Below, piece after piece: positions 23,020-34,559 of a stretch of DNA of 64,000 nucleotides; the stretch's first letter is position 1, and the number at the start of each line of letters is the position of its first letter. The notes beneath the pieces were generated by a model. The model did not search any database. It was not told where the DNA came from and worked only from the letters and a program-made list of their open reading frames with translations. The DNA comes from Cherax quadricarinatus (lineage: Eukaryota; Arthropoda; Malacostraca; Decapoda; Parastacidae), in contig NC_091372.1 in NCBI RefSeq assembly GCF_038502225.1, positions 5,146,200 to 5,210,199 on the forward strand, read 5' to 3'. Position numbers and translations under genes: made by a program.

Positions 23020-23310
23020 AACACCATACACAGGCTCAAGAATAGGTATGATCGGCTTTTAAAAGCCTTATGAGAGTTAAGAGGCGGGGCCAAGAGCTGC
23101 ACACTAACCCCAGCAAATACAATTACTTGGGTACATGTACACACACAGTCCATCACAACCTCAATACCTTGGATGAAGCAAAACCCAATACACAGCTTCA
23201 AGAGTAGCTATGATAAGACTCAACAGGAGTCTGAAATTAGTGGTACTTATCATAGTCTAGAAGGCGAGGTAAAATATAAAAAAAAAAAAGTCTAGAAGGC
23301 GAGGCCAGGA
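23020..23310 (+). mobile_element. Two fragments of the AAGAGGCGGGGCCAAGAG SINE
   Basis: Segments at about 23025-23140 and 23190-23310 share ACACAGCTTCAAGAGTAG-like starts and GGCGGGGCCAAGAG or GGCGAGGCCAGGAC middles. The better copy at 61798-62035 keeps a B box GGTTCGACCC, showing the tRNA-derived nature of the family. Both copies here have lost it. Confidence 0.55.
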
Positions 23311-23629
23311 CTTGTACCTCAATAACACAACTCATAGGAATCACCAACGACCAAAATCTCCCTACCACAGCAACAAATACACACAAAATAATGTATTAAA
23401 GACGAATATTGCATACAATACATGTACAACTTGTCAGACACGGGAACATTAAGGAATCTTAGTTCAGAGGACAACTGCACAACCTTCTTAACTACCACCA
23501 GCCCGTCCCTCGGGTATGACCTACTTCCACTGGGGAATCCTACCTACCAGTGACAATGTCTTCGTCTGCTGCACCTCCCTCTCCTGTTGCCGGTATATAA
23601 GCGTTAAGCTTATATACTCCACAACTCAC

Positions 23630-23870
23630 AAACACTTCAAAACTCAGAAAGGCACTCCACAACTCAGAAAGGCACTCCACAACTCAGACAGGCACTCCAC
23701 AACTCAGAAAGGCACTCCACAACTCAGACAGGCACTCCGCAACTCAGAAAGGCACTCCACAACTCAGACAGGCACTCCACAACTCAGACAGGCACTCCGC
23801 AACTCAGAAAGGCACTCCACAACTCACAAATACACTCTACAACTCACAAATACACTCTACACCAACAACA
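23630..23870. repeat. 20-bp minisatellite (AGGCACTCCACAACTCAGAA)
   Basis: About ten units alternate between ...CTCAGAA and ...CTCAGAC endings and degrade into ACTCACAAATACACTCTAC at the right edge. The forward frame through it (23516-23908) is a repeat artefact. 23870-24225 is A/C-rich and shows no gene. Confidence 0.93.
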
Positions 23871-24224
23871 CAAGACACACCACACAAACACACAACACAC
23901 ACACATAAGTGTCTATAACGAAGGTCACCTCAACAATTACCTCCCCCACACCCACACTTCTCACTTCCCCACCACTACCACCACCTCTCACAAACATCCT
24001 CCAACAACTGCACTCTTGCTGACTTTGTTTACAAGTCTTGAAAGTCACAAAAACGTATTTAAAACAAAAACACCTTGTTTTTTTTATCCCTTCTCATTAT
24101 GCCCAAGGACGATATTGCGTTTGAAGCCGTGTTGTATTAACAAAATTATCATGTGTTATCCTGTCTAGTTATCCTGATGTATGTGAGGTTTAATAATGTT
24201 ACAGAACTGACCTATCATACCCAT

Positions 24225-26748
24225 TGCACAGGATAGTTCTGCTGATATACATCAGACAGGATAGTTCTGCTGATATACATCAGACAGGATAGTTCTGCTG
24301 ATATACATCACACAGGATAGTTCTGCTGATATACATCAGACAGGATAGTTCTGCTGATATACATCACACAGGATAGTTCTGCTGATATACATCACACAGG
24401 ATAGTTCTGCTGATATACATCAGACAGGATAGTTCTGCTGATATACATCACACAGGATAGTTCTGCTGATATAGTTCTGCTGATATACATCAGACAGGAT
24501 AGTTCTGCTGATATACATCAGACAGGATAGTTCTGCTGATATACATCACACAGGATAGTTCTGCTGATATACATCAGACAGGATAGTTCTGCTGATATAC
24601 ATCACACAGGATAGTTCTGCTGATATACATCACACAGGATAGTTCTGCTGATATACATCACACAGGATAGTTCTGCTGATATACATCACACAGGATAGTT
24701 CTGCTGATATACATCACACAGGATAGTTCTGCTGATATACATCAGACAGGATAGTTCTGCTGATATACATCACACAGGATAGTTCTGCTGATATACATCA
24801 GACAGGATAGTTCTGCTGATATACATCAGACAGGATAGTTCTGCTGATATACATCACACAGGATAGTTCTGCTGATATACATCAGACAGGATAGTTCTGC
24901 TGATATACATCACACAGGATAGTTCTGCTGATATACATCAGACAGGATAGTTCTGCTGATATACATCAGACAGGATAACTCTGCTGACACATCACACAGG
25001 ATAGTTCTGCTGACATATACATCACACAGGATAGTTCTGCTGACATATATATACATCACACAGGATAGTTCTGCTGACATATATATATCACACAGGATAG
25101 TTCTGCTGACATATATACATCACACAGGATAGTTCTGCTGATATACATCAGACAGGATAACTCTGCTGACACATCACACAGGATAGTTCTGCTGACATAT
25201 ACATCACACAGGATAGTTCTGCTGACATATATATACATCACACAGGATAGTTCTGCTGACATATATATATCACACAGGATAGTTCTGCTGACATATATAC
25301 ATCACACAGGATAGTTCTGCTGATATACATCAGACAGGATAACTCTGCTGACACATCACACAGGATAGTTCTGCTGACATATACATCACACAGGATAGTT
25401 CTGCTGACATATACATCACACAGGATAGTTCTGCTGACATATATATACATCACAGGATAGTTCTGCTGATATATATACATCACACAGGATAGTTCTGCTG
25501 ATATACATCAGACAGGATAACTCTGCTGACACATATACATCACACAGGATAGTTCTGCTGATATACATCACACAGGATAGTTCTGCTGACATATATACAT
25601 CACACAGGATAGTTCTGCTGATATACATCAGACAGGATAACTCTGCTGACACATATGCATCACACAGGATAGTTCTGCTGACACATATACATCACACAGG
25701 ATAGTTCTGCTGGCATATATACATCACACAGGATAGTTCTGCTGATATACATCACACAGGATAGTTCTGCTGACACATATACATCACACAGGATAGTTCT
25801 GCTGGCATATATACATCACACAGGATAGTTCTGCTGATATACATCACACAGGATAGTTCTGCTGACACATATACATCACACAGGATAGTTCTGCTGGCAT
25901 ATATACATCACACAGGATAGTTCTGCTGATATACATCACACAGGATAGTTCTGCTGACACATATACATCACACAGGATAGTTCTGCTGGCATATATACAT
26001 CACACAGGATAGTTCTGCTGATATACATCACACAGGATAGTTCTGCTGACACATATACATCACACAGGATAGTTCTGCTGGCATATATACATCACACAGG
26101 ATAGTTCTGCTGATATACATCACACAGGATAGTTCTGCTGACACATATACATCACACAGGATAGTTCTGCTGGCATATATACATCACACAGGATAGTTCT
26201 GCTGATATACATCACACAGGATAGTTCTGCTGACACATATACATCACACAGGATAGTTCTGCTGGCATATATACATCACACAGGATAGTTCTGCTGATAT
26301 ACATCACACAGGATAGTTCTGCTGACACATATACATCACACAGGATAGTTCTGCTGGCATATATACATCACACAGGATAGTTCTGCTGATATACATCACA
26401 CAGGATAGTTCTGCTGACACATATACATCACACAGGATAGTTCTGCTGGCATATATACATCACACAGGATAGTTCTGCTGATATACATCACACAGGATAG
26501 TTCTGCTGACACATATACATCACACAGGATAGTTCTGCTGGCATATATACATCACACAGGATAGTTCTGCTGATATACATCACACAGGATAGTTCTGCTG
26601 ACACATATACATCACACAGGATAGTTCTGCTGGCATATATACATCACACAGGATAGTTCTGCTGATATACATCACACAGGATAGTTCTGCTGACACATAT
26701 ACATCACACAGGATAGTTCTGCTGGCATATATACATCACACAGGATAG
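24225..26748. repeat. 28-bp-derived array (CACAGGATAGTTCTGCTG core)
   Basis: The left part (24225-24960) is a simple 28-bp repeat of CACAGGATAGTTCTGCTG plus ATATACATCA. From about 24970 longer TATA-rich spacers appear and blocks repeat every 182 bp (AGGATAACTCTGCTG at 24972, 25154 and 25336). From about 25640 a three-unit block, marked by CTGGCATATATAC at 25711, 25803 and 25895, repeats every 92 bp about eleven times with hardly any change. Three generations of order sit side by side. Confidence 0.95.
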
Positions 26749-26917
26749 TTTTCCTGTTACACTCCACACAAGATAGTTTTATCATACTCCATCATACAGA
26801 CCCAAATCCTTACTAAGTTCTCTGTCATGATAAATTTAAACAAAAAATCCTGACTAACAAATACCATAGAAAGAACCACAACAAATGACAATAGTGTCGT
26901 AAATATTTGCCAGAGCT

Positions 26918-27000
26918 AAATTACTGTCAGCAGTGTTTACAAGAAGAAACTACAACTGGGAGAATAAACTGCCGTCAGCAGTGTTTACAAGAAACTACAG
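26918..27000. repeat. Short direct duplication (GTCAGCAGTGTTTACAAGAA)
   Basis: GTCAGCAGTGTTTACAAGAA occurs twice, starting near 26926 and 26974, with similar ACTACA sequence after each. It is a two-copy direct repeat next to the (AG)n tract. 26750-26918 holds no gene. Confidence 0.8.
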
Positions 27001-27015
27001 GCAGGGAAGGGGTGT

Positions 27016-27182
<167 letters not shown>

Positions 27183-27189
27183 GGAACAT

Positions 27190-27330
27190 AGAACTCGACA
27201 CACATTAGAACCGGATAGGAACCTCTGACCTGTCTCCAGACCTCTACACTAGCCAGCCGTTCTGAGACCAGATTTTCCCTGGCAAGTACCAGATCAACCA
27301 GACAACTGCCTGTTAAAAGCTCCACACAGT
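27190..27330 (-). pseudogene. Possible LINE endonuclease remnant
   Basis: On the minus strand GSCLVDLVLARENLVSE resembles the NNLLDLVLANKETLV segment of LINE endonuclease domains, seen at 50500-50560 and 53220-53280 in this window. The following SDH catalytic segment is not found. It is short and could be chance. 27330-27710 shows nothing else. Confidence 0.3.
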
Positions 27331-27714
27331 ACCAAACGTTGTCTCAACACAACCTTGCTCTGCACCTTAGTCTCTTCCTGAACATTAACGTCAGAACACG
27401 TAACCTTCAGAGGAACACAACGCAAGAAAACAACTCTCTCAGCTAGTAACTTACACTGTGATAACTTTTAAAAGTAGATAACTCACAGTGGTACTCTTAA
27501 GAAGAACGAGAGTCACAATACTCTGGCTGCAACAATTCAAAAGTCACAATTTTGGAGAGGAAGCTTCAGACGATGGTTGACTCCCTCCTAGACCACAAGT
27601 GCCTACGGTTACTAGTAATCTTTAAAACATTAATATGCAAAGAACAAGCCACTAAGCCTCTTGTTTCCCTATTCTTAGTGGCTTATGCTTTATTTGTTTG
27701 ATCGCTTGTTTGTG

Positions 27715-27716
<2 letters not shown>

Positions 27717-27783
<67 letters not shown>
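27717..27783. repeat. (GT)n microsatellite at the LINE-A 3' tail
   Basis: About 65 bases of pure (GT)n. It directly continues the LINE-A tail, which on the minus strand reads AAATAGGTGAGTACA and then (CA)n. The microsatellite probably grew from the element's own tail or from the target site. Confidence 0.95.
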
Positions 27784-27786
<3 letters not shown>

Positions 27787-29892
27787 CACCTATTTGTACT
27801 CACCTATTTGTGGTTGCAGGGGTCGAGTCCTAGCTCCTGGCCCCGCCTCTTCACCGGTTGCTACTAGACCCCTCTCTCTCCCCGCTCCATGAGCTTTATC
27901 AAACCTCGTCTTAAAACTGTGTATGGTTCCTGCCTCCACTACGTCTTTTTCTAGGCTATTCCACTGCCTTACAACTCTATGACTGAAGAAATACTTCCTA
28001 CTATCTCTCTGACTCATTTGTGTCTTCAACTTCCAATTGTGGCCTCTTGTTTCTGTGTCCCCTCCCTGGAACATCCTGTCCTTGTCCACCTTGTCTATTC
28101 CACGCAGTATTTTATATGTCGTTATCATGTCTCCCCTGACCCTCCTGTCCTCCAGTGTCGTCAGGCCGATTTCCCTTAATCTTTCTTCATAGGACATTCC
28201 CCTTAGCTCTGGAACTAACCTTGTTGCAAACCTTTGTACTTTCTCTAGTTTCTTGACGTGCTTTATCAAGTGCGGGTTCCAAACAGGTGCTGCATACTCC
28301 AGTATGGGCCTGACATACACGGTGTACAGTGTCTTGAATGATTCCTTACTAAGGTGTCGGAATGCTGTTCTCAGGTTTGCCAGGCGCCCATATGCTGCAG
28401 CAGTTATCTGATTGATGTGTGCTTCCGGAGACATGCTCGGTGTTATACTCACCCCAAGATCTTTCTCCTTGAGTGAGGTTTGCAGTCTTTGGCCACCTAG
28501 CCTATACTCTGTCTGTGGTCTTCTGTGCCCTTCCTCTATCTTCATGACTTTGCATTTGGCAGGATTAAATTCGAGAAGCCATTTGCTGGACCAGGTGTCC
28601 AGTCTGTCCAGGTCTCTTTGAAGTCCTGCCTGGTCCTCATCAGATTTAATTCTCCTCATTAACTTCACATCATCTGCAAACAGGGACACTTCTGAGTCTA
28701 ACCCTTCCGTCATGTCGTTCACATATACCAAAAATAGCACTGGTCCTAGGACCGACCCCTGTGGGACCCCGCTCGTCACAGGTGCCCACTGTGATACATC
28801 ATTACGTACCATGACTCGTTGTTGCCTCCCTGTCAGGTATTCTCTGATCCATTGCAGTGCCCTTCCTGTTATATGCGCCTGATGCTCTAGCTTCTGCACT
28901 AATCTCTTGTGAGGAACTGTGTCAAAGGCCTTCTTGCAGTCCAAGAAGATGCAATCAACCCACCCCTCTCTCTCTTGTCTTACTTCTGTTATTTTATCAT
29001 AAAACTCCAGAAGGTTTGTGACACAGGATTTGCCTTCCGTGAATCCGTGCTGGTTGGCATTTATACTCCTGTTCCGTTCCAGGTGCTCCACCACTCTCCT
29101 CCTGATAATCTTCTCCATAATTTTGCATACTATACACGTCAATGACACAGGTCTATAGTTTAGTGCCTCTTTTCTGTCTCCTTTTTTGAAAATGGGAACT
29201 ACATTTGCTGTCTTCCATACCTCAGGTAGTTGCCCAGTTTCCAGGGATGTGTTGAAGATTGTGGTAAGTGGTACGCACAACATATCTGCTCCCTCTCTAA
29301 GGACCCATGGAGAGATGTTGTCCGGTCCCATTGCCTTTGAGGTATCGATGTCCCTTAGCAGTTTCTTCACCTCCTCCTCATCTGTATGTATGTCGTCCAA
29401 CACTTGTTGGTGTATTCCTTGTTGGTGTCCCCATCTGGTCTGTCCCCCCAGAGTCCTTCCTGTCTCTACTGTAAATACTTCCTTAAATCTCGTGTTGAGC
29501 TCCTCACATACCTCTTGATCGTTTCTTGTGAGTTCCCCACCTTCTTTCCTCAGCCTTATCACCTGGTCCTTGACTGTTGTCTTCTTCCTAATGTGGCTAT
29601 ACAGCAGTTTCGGGTCAGATTTGACTTTCGATGCTATGTCGTTTTCATACTGTCTCTGGGCCTCCCTCCTTATCTGCGCATACTCGTTTCTGGCTCTTCT
29701 ACTAATCTCCTTGTTTTCCTGGGTCCTATGCCTCCTGTACCTTTTCCATTCTCTGTTGCACTTAGCTTTTGCCTCCCTACACCTTCGGGTAAACCAAGGA
29801 CTCGTCTTGGTCTTCCTATTATTTCTGTTTCCCTTGGGAACAAAACTTTCCTCTGCCTCCTTGCACTTTGTTGCCACATATTCCATCATCTC
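27784..29892 (-). CDS. LINE-A (CR1-like) ORF2: reverse transcriptase, 5'-truncated
   Basis: A continuous minus-strand frame of about 700 codons encodes the reverse transcriptase part of a non-LTR retrotransposon, which copies its own RNA into DNA at a nicked target. Visible in order are SPWFTRRCREAKAK, KAMGPDNISPWVL, NYRPVSLT, NQHGFTEGKSC, the motif A aspartate in LDCKKAFDTVPHKRL, SGVPQGSVLGPVLF (motif B) and FADD at 28667-28680 (motif C). The C-terminal region (SYEERLREIGLTTLEDRR, RQWNSL) is CR1-type. All catalytic aspartates are present and I see no stop, so the copy is young. The N-terminal endonuclease is missing: the frame enters from a GT/AG microsatellite at 29893, so it cannot move on its own. 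The stop TAG (27790) lies inside the 14-bp tail repeat. Methionines upstream of about 29880 are microsatellite artefacts. Confidence 0.9.
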
Positions 29893-30003
<111 letters not shown>

Positions 30004-30536
30004 GTAATAATCATCAGGAGCTTGCAAAGTTGCAGAAAGAAGGATACATCCAGTGAATGCATCCAGGAGGAAGATGTTTTCACTGGATGGAGGGAAGGAG
30101 AGAGAGAGAAGGGAACCGGAAGTGCCTTCAGGCATACCAATGCCCATAGCCGGAAGGATGAATATTATAGCACTGGAAAAATCCCACAAGCATTGATGTT
30201 GTAACAGTTGCCTAATCGAAAGTAACGTGACAATAATAAAAATTCTATCATATTCCGCTATTGTCAGTGATATGGAAGTCACTGGCAATTATAGAGTAAC
30301 GTTCCTTCCGCGGGTTAATTTAAAGGGACGAGAAAACGGAAACATTTAAAGGGGAGACTTCTAAAAGTTATACAAAGGAAAACGGGGCTCATTAAAACAC
30401 ACTCATTTAAAGAGGGAGGCATTTGTAATTACAAGGTAGACGTCAACAGTTATTCATCCCACATAATTCTGAGGCAAACTCTGGTTCAACCTTCAGAAAC
30501 TGCAGGAAAAATAGGTCGTAATTCCTAGGTGTGGCA

Positions 30537-30646
<110 letters not shown>

Positions 30647-30840
30647 GTACTTCACAATTTAAGAACCATTCTTATCTCTTATCTTTGCAATGCAAGTCAT
30701 GTGTGCTGTAAACCAAGATATATCTCAAACATGTCTTATCTATGGTGAGATATTATCTCTCTACAGATGACATGCGACACAAATTTTATGTATGCAAGTA
30801 ATATCCTTACTACGCAGTTTAAACCCTGGGAGTTTAATAA

Positions 30841-30922
30841 TGACTCACGAAATCGTAATGACACGAGTTTTGAGACTCTCTGACCGCGGGTTCAATCCCG
30901 GCCGGGGTATGGTTTGGTTAGT
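30841..30922 (+). mobile_element. tRNA-like SINE fragment
   Basis: It shares ACGAAATCGTAATGACACGA and the B-box context GCGGGTTCAATCCCGGCC with the inverted pair at 13485-13608. The B box GGTTCAATCC is at 30889-30898. Only about 80 bp is conserved. Confidence 0.65.
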
Positions 30923-30995
30923 TTAATAATGATATCAATAAAGTTAGACCTCAGTAACATACATCAACTTCTTAATTATTATGTCATAGTGCTAT

Positions 30996-31325
30996 CATAA
31001 TAATAATAATAATAATAATAATAATTAATAATAATAATAATCTTTATTTACTACCAGTACATGTACAAGGTATACAGACCATAGCTGACATCAGTGACAT
31101 ACTACTATATAGAAAGTCCCTTGTTATGCTGAGCAATTCTCGCAAATTAGGTCAATTCTATCCCCAGGATGCGACCCACACTAATCAGGTATCTATTTTA
31201 CTGCTAGGTGAATAAGGACAGCAGGTGTCTTAAGGAAACACGTCCTCATGTTTCCAGCCGTACTAGGGATCCACCCACGGACCTCAGTGTGTGAGCTGAG
31301 TGCGCTACCATCGAGCTACAGGACA
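30996..31325 (-). mobile_element. Nearly complete tRNA-derived SINE with (ATT)n tail
   Basis: Read on the minus strand from 31325, it begins with a tRNA-like head: A box TAGCTCGATGGTAGCGC, then a degraded B box GGTGGATCC near 31270. The body contains CACCTAGCAGTAAAATAG and a GTGTGGGTCGCATCCTGGGG segment. A tail with TTGTACATGTACTGGTAG and TAAATAAAG runs into (ATT)n at 30996-31041. This is the layout expected of a SINE transcribed by pol III and copied by a partner LINE through its 3' tail. The SINE at 22620-22870 shares the body. Confidence 0.85.
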
Positions 31326-31735
31326 CTGTAGCTAACATGAAACACGTATCAAACTGCAAATAAAAACTGGTCGAGGCTTCGGACAGTATTAACTGACTGA
31401 TGAGAAAGATATGAAAGAAAGTGAAGTGGCAGAATACTGGGAATGAATGACTGAAAGAAGAAATGAAGGAATGGAATAAATGCAGGAATTGGAAGGAAAG
31501 AAGGAATGGAATGAATGAATGAAAGAAGAATGTAAGACCTGAAGAAATCTTTGACCTACAAGGCTACTTCAAGATCTTATCAATAATACGTAGACTGTAA
31601 GTGTACAATAACAACACAACACTGTGCACTATACTACTAACACATGCACGCATAACGTCACGTTAAGCTACACTTGACTATACATTCTCATCACAGAATA
31701 TAAACACCGCCGAGAGGTGTGTTTCTCAGTGTGTA

Positions 31736-31737
31736 TA

Positions 31738-31828
<91 letters not shown>
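31736..31828. repeat. (TA)n microsatellite, about 90 bp
   Basis: A pure (TA)n follows a GAGAGGTGTGTTTCTCAGTG segment shared with 18785-18840 and 32420-32460. 31330-31690 has purine-rich GAATGAATGAAAG-type simple sequence and no gene. Confidence 0.97.
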
Positions 31829-31830
<2 letters not shown>

Positions 31831-32079
31831 ATGGGGTGGTAGGGGAAGTGGAATCTTTTTAGTTATATACATGTTATGTCTAGAATTTGTAATATGTTAT
31901 AATTTAAAATCAATATACCTGGACTCAATATACCTATTATAATATCAATTTTTGTATGAAGTAATTCACGCTGATCTTAATTTTAATGGAAAATATTTCG
32001 GAATTTAAATATTTCGTAATTCTCCCTCTGAAATCAACATAAATTTTAATAATGAGAAATAAATTGTTTGATCGCCAGA

Positions 32080-32220
32080 TATATATACTGAGAGTTTAAT
32101 TATTATTTTAGGTGTTAAAGTGTTATTGAGTGGTGGTGAACAGGTAATATGAAGACTTTATATACCTTATGTAGTCCACACGATTTAAATCCCCATTAAC
32201 CAACTATCTGCAATTTACGG
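32080..32220. mobile_element. Dispersed repeat related to 18785-18960
   Basis: It shares the TATATACTGAGAG start and a GATTTAAATCCCCATTAACC end with the copy near 18785-18960. The middle differs. The function is unknown. 31830-32080 is AT-rich unique sequence. Confidence 0.45.
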
Positions 32221-32267
32221 AAAATTTTTCCGAAATGGTTATACCTGGAGAAAGATACCTGGAGAGA

Positions 32268-32338
32268 GATACCTGGTAAGGAGTATACCTGAAGAGGGTT
32301 TCGGAGGTCAACGCCCCCGCGGTCCGTTCCGTGACAAG
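32268..32338 (-). mobile_element. LINE-B 3' terminal scrap
   Basis: GGTCAACGCCCCCGCGG and the preceding GAGGGTTTCGG are the reverse complement of the extreme 3' end of LINE-B (compare 19490-19515). ATACCTGGAGA-type short repeats precede it. It is about 70 bp only. Confidence 0.6.
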
Positions 32339-32420
32339 TTAGTTTAAAGCTTATTGACTACATAAAGATCATTAATGGTGTACCTAACCTCTTCACCACC
32401 TGTCAAGAATACTTCAATTC

Positions 32421-32765
32421 CTAAAATATATACAGTGAGAAACACATATTTCTTGGTTCACACATCCTGTGTTCTTCAGAAATCTCAAACGTTCTGTTTA
32501 CGAACTCTGTAGACCCAAATCTGAAAGGAAAGACACAGTAATATATCCCCTTGTGGAACACTGAGGTTAATGATACTTAAGTTAGTGTTACTTACGCCAT
32601 AATGTCGTAATACTTCTTATTGGTGAGAGTGATGGGAGTGCGTCGTCCAGGGGTGAGAGTGCCTGGCGTATGAGTACCTGGCGTATGGGTGCCTGGAGTA
32701 CGAGTGCCTGGAGTGAGTGTGCCAGGGACACCATACCCGCAAGCGTAGACGTTGTTCATCATCAT
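32421..32765 (-). CDS. Putative small two-exon host gene, Thr-Pro-Gly repeat protein
   Basis: Exon 1 (32765 to 32596) starts at the first of three tandem ATGs. It encodes MMMNNVYACGYGVPGT, then five-residue TPGTx repeats, then RRTPITLTNKKYYDIM. It ends at donor GC|GTAAGT. A 75-bp intron (32521-32595) contains CTAAC, a good branch-site match, and a pyrimidine tract TGTGTCTTTCCTTTCAG. Exon 2 resumes in phase (FGSTEFVNRTFEISEEHRMC) and reaches TAG at 32421-32423, giving about 90 residues; the last dozen codons overlap a dispersed repeat, so the true end may differ. An in-frame TGA upstream fixes the start. The internal DNA repeat is 15 bp, frame-preserving, unlike most arrays nearby. I see no signal peptide or membrane segment and do not recognise a family. 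A 5' untranslated exon may begin near 32949 after a TTGTGTTCTCTAG acceptor. Confidence 0.55.
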
Positions 32766-33195
32766 TCCTCCTGCTTGCGACCACTTACGATCACCTGCTC
32801 ACAGTACGAGTATCGTCACTCTCGTAAAGTCCAATTGGATTAATATCCACGAGAGTATGGCAATAATCCTTTAAGCTTCAGATGGACTAAAGTAGTCAAT
32901 CTTCTGGTCTTACTCAACTTGGCACCTTTGTTGTTATCCTGCCACCTAGAGAACACAAGTGAAAACAATGTACAACAATTAACACCTGCCTTGTCGCAGT
33001 ATAACACGTGTTGATGTGTCTTAAGCACTCTTTAACGTTTATCGTAACACAATATCTGCTACAACATATCGTATCGTAAGGTAAATAGCCGATTCAATAT
33101 TGTGGAATTATAATGTCACAATACTAATAATACCAGCTAGAACGTAATAATATTTGCCTAACGTATAAACATAATATTTGTGTAGTGCAGCTAAA

Positions 33196-33400
33196 TGGTT
33201 CAGAGAACTGATAAGTTGATTAATTAGACACATGTGCAACACTTGGGTATCTTTAAGGAGGAAACGTTTCGCCACACAGTGGCTTCATATGTTCAGTACG
33301 AAGAAGAACGGTGAAAATCAGGAGTTTAAAGTAATCAGTCCCTCAGCTGAGGGACTGATTACCCAAGTTTTACATGTGTCTAATTTAACAGTAGTTGCGT
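33196..33400. mobile_element. Hammerhead-like element, subfamily B, internally deleted fold-back
   Basis: The left end AATGGTTCAGAGAACTGA is the reverse complement of the right end of the element at 36501-36690. It leads to TTAGACACATGTGCAAC and a hammerhead-like segment (33255-33300, minus strand) with GCCAC/GTGGC helix and GAAACGTTT but a damaged ATATGA core. A perfect 32-bp palindrome at 33331-33362 is the fold-back centre. The right arm is cut down to ACATGTGTCTAATTT. Confidence 0.7.
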
Positions 33401-33439
33401 AATATAAAGTAACTGACGGCTGGAATATTATATTTTCTA

Positions 33440-33560
33440 ACTGCAAGGGAAATGACCGCTAAAAAAAAAAAAGTCACAATACCGTGAGTGGAACAACGCA
33501 CAAATATCCCGCACACAGGAGAGAGAAGCTTACGACGAGTGTCGGTCCCACTTGGACAGT
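33440..33560 (-). mobile_element. Subfamily D element fragment
   Basis: AGAGAGAAGCTTACGACGA followed by TCGGTCC and CTTGGACAGTTT matches 33880-33990 and 39740-39800. The minus strand gives a GTCC/GGAC helix, but the GAAACGTC core segment is diverged here. An A-run lies at 33461-33473. Confidence 0.5.
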
Positions 33561-33740
33561 TTACATTAGATTACCATAATGTAAATACATACGATAATCT
33601 TACATTACCCTATCTTAAACTCCCGCTACAACGCCACAGTATTTAAGTCTGCTTAGTTAACAAAATTTTCTACACTGAGCTGACTAACATGAGTTGCGAC
33701 GACTTGTTTTTAATGCTAAATTACTTAAATTAAGTGTTAA

Positions 33741-33781
33741 TTTGTGTGTTGTGACATACGGAGTGTGTCACAACACACAAA
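33741..33781. repeat. Perfect 15-bp-arm hairpin
   Basis: TTTGTGTGTTGTGAC (33741-33755) and its exact reverse complement (33767-33781) flank an 11-base loop. Nothing nearby identifies a terminator or a miRNA precursor, so I list it only as structure. Confidence 0.8.
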
Positions 33782-33879
33782 CTTGTTTGTTAATGGTGCT
33801 GTTTATAATGCTATGTCGTGCCAATGTACTCCTCAATTCACCAAACGTTGAGGTTACCTGAAGATCACAGGAGACAAAG

Positions 33880-33990
33880 ACACTGATCTTAATCCAATTC
33901 ACAAAATGCAAATAACCCGCACATAGGAGAGAGAAGCTTACGACGACGGTTAGGTCCGACTTAGACCATTTACAAAGTCACACTAACACA
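33880..33990 (-). mobile_element. Subfamily D element fragment, second copy
   Basis: The same AGAGAGAAGCTTACGACGA lead followed by TAGGTCCGACTTAGACC and ACAAAGTCACACTAACAC. It lies immediately before a subfamily A copy. Confidence 0.55.
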
Positions 33991-34185
33991 AAAAAAGGTT
34001 GGTAGGTAAGACACATAGGCAACAGTTAGGCAACTTTATTCCGAACGTTTCGCCTACACAGTAGGCTTCTTCAGTCGAATACAGAAAGTAGGCAGGAACA
34101 GTAGAGATGTGAAGACGATGTAATCAGTCCATCACCCTTGAAGTCGTAGAATTTGAGGTTGTCAGTCCCTCAGCCTGGAGAAGTT
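33990..34185 (-). mobile_element. Hammerhead-like element, subfamily A, single arm
   Basis: It matches one arm of the perfect fold-back at 13732-14024: TAAGACACATAGGCAACAG, then the hammerhead-like segment at 34037-34081. On the minus strand the CTGAAGA core, GCCTAC/GTAGGC helix and GAAACGTT are kept, with one T lost after the cleavage-site position. Beyond 34140 it passes into TCAGTCCCTCAGCC, a segment shared with subfamily B. 34185-34560 shows no gene. Confidence 0.75.
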
Positions 34186-34559
34186 CGGTTCCATAGTTAC
34201 ATCTTTCTTCTGGTAACATATTAAGAAGTCTGCAACCTCGAATGTTGATACAACCCTTATCAGTTGCATTTTATATTAAAGAAAAAACAATTGTGATGAT
34301 GGAGTCGACACGACTCGCTCAGTGGATCACCAGAACTCTGTAGAAACATATTCAAATGTTTAATGAATACAAATTGATTGTTTGTGTGTCCTTGACAGCA
34401 TGGTCCGCCTGTCAAGCACATCTGTTGGTAGTTTATTCCTTAGGAAAAAAAATATCTCGACTTGCTTATACGGTAACTAGGTCAGCGTTTCTTCGGTCGG
34501 TAGAGTTATATCTTGTCAACACTAATCTGACATGAGTCTGTCATCAAATGAATCATTTA

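Noticed and set aside
32840..33028. 62-codon minus-strand frame upstream of the two-exon gene
   Set aside because: It spans a likely splice acceptor near 32949, has no recognisable content and is not in frame with the gene start. It may be 5' untranslated sequence.
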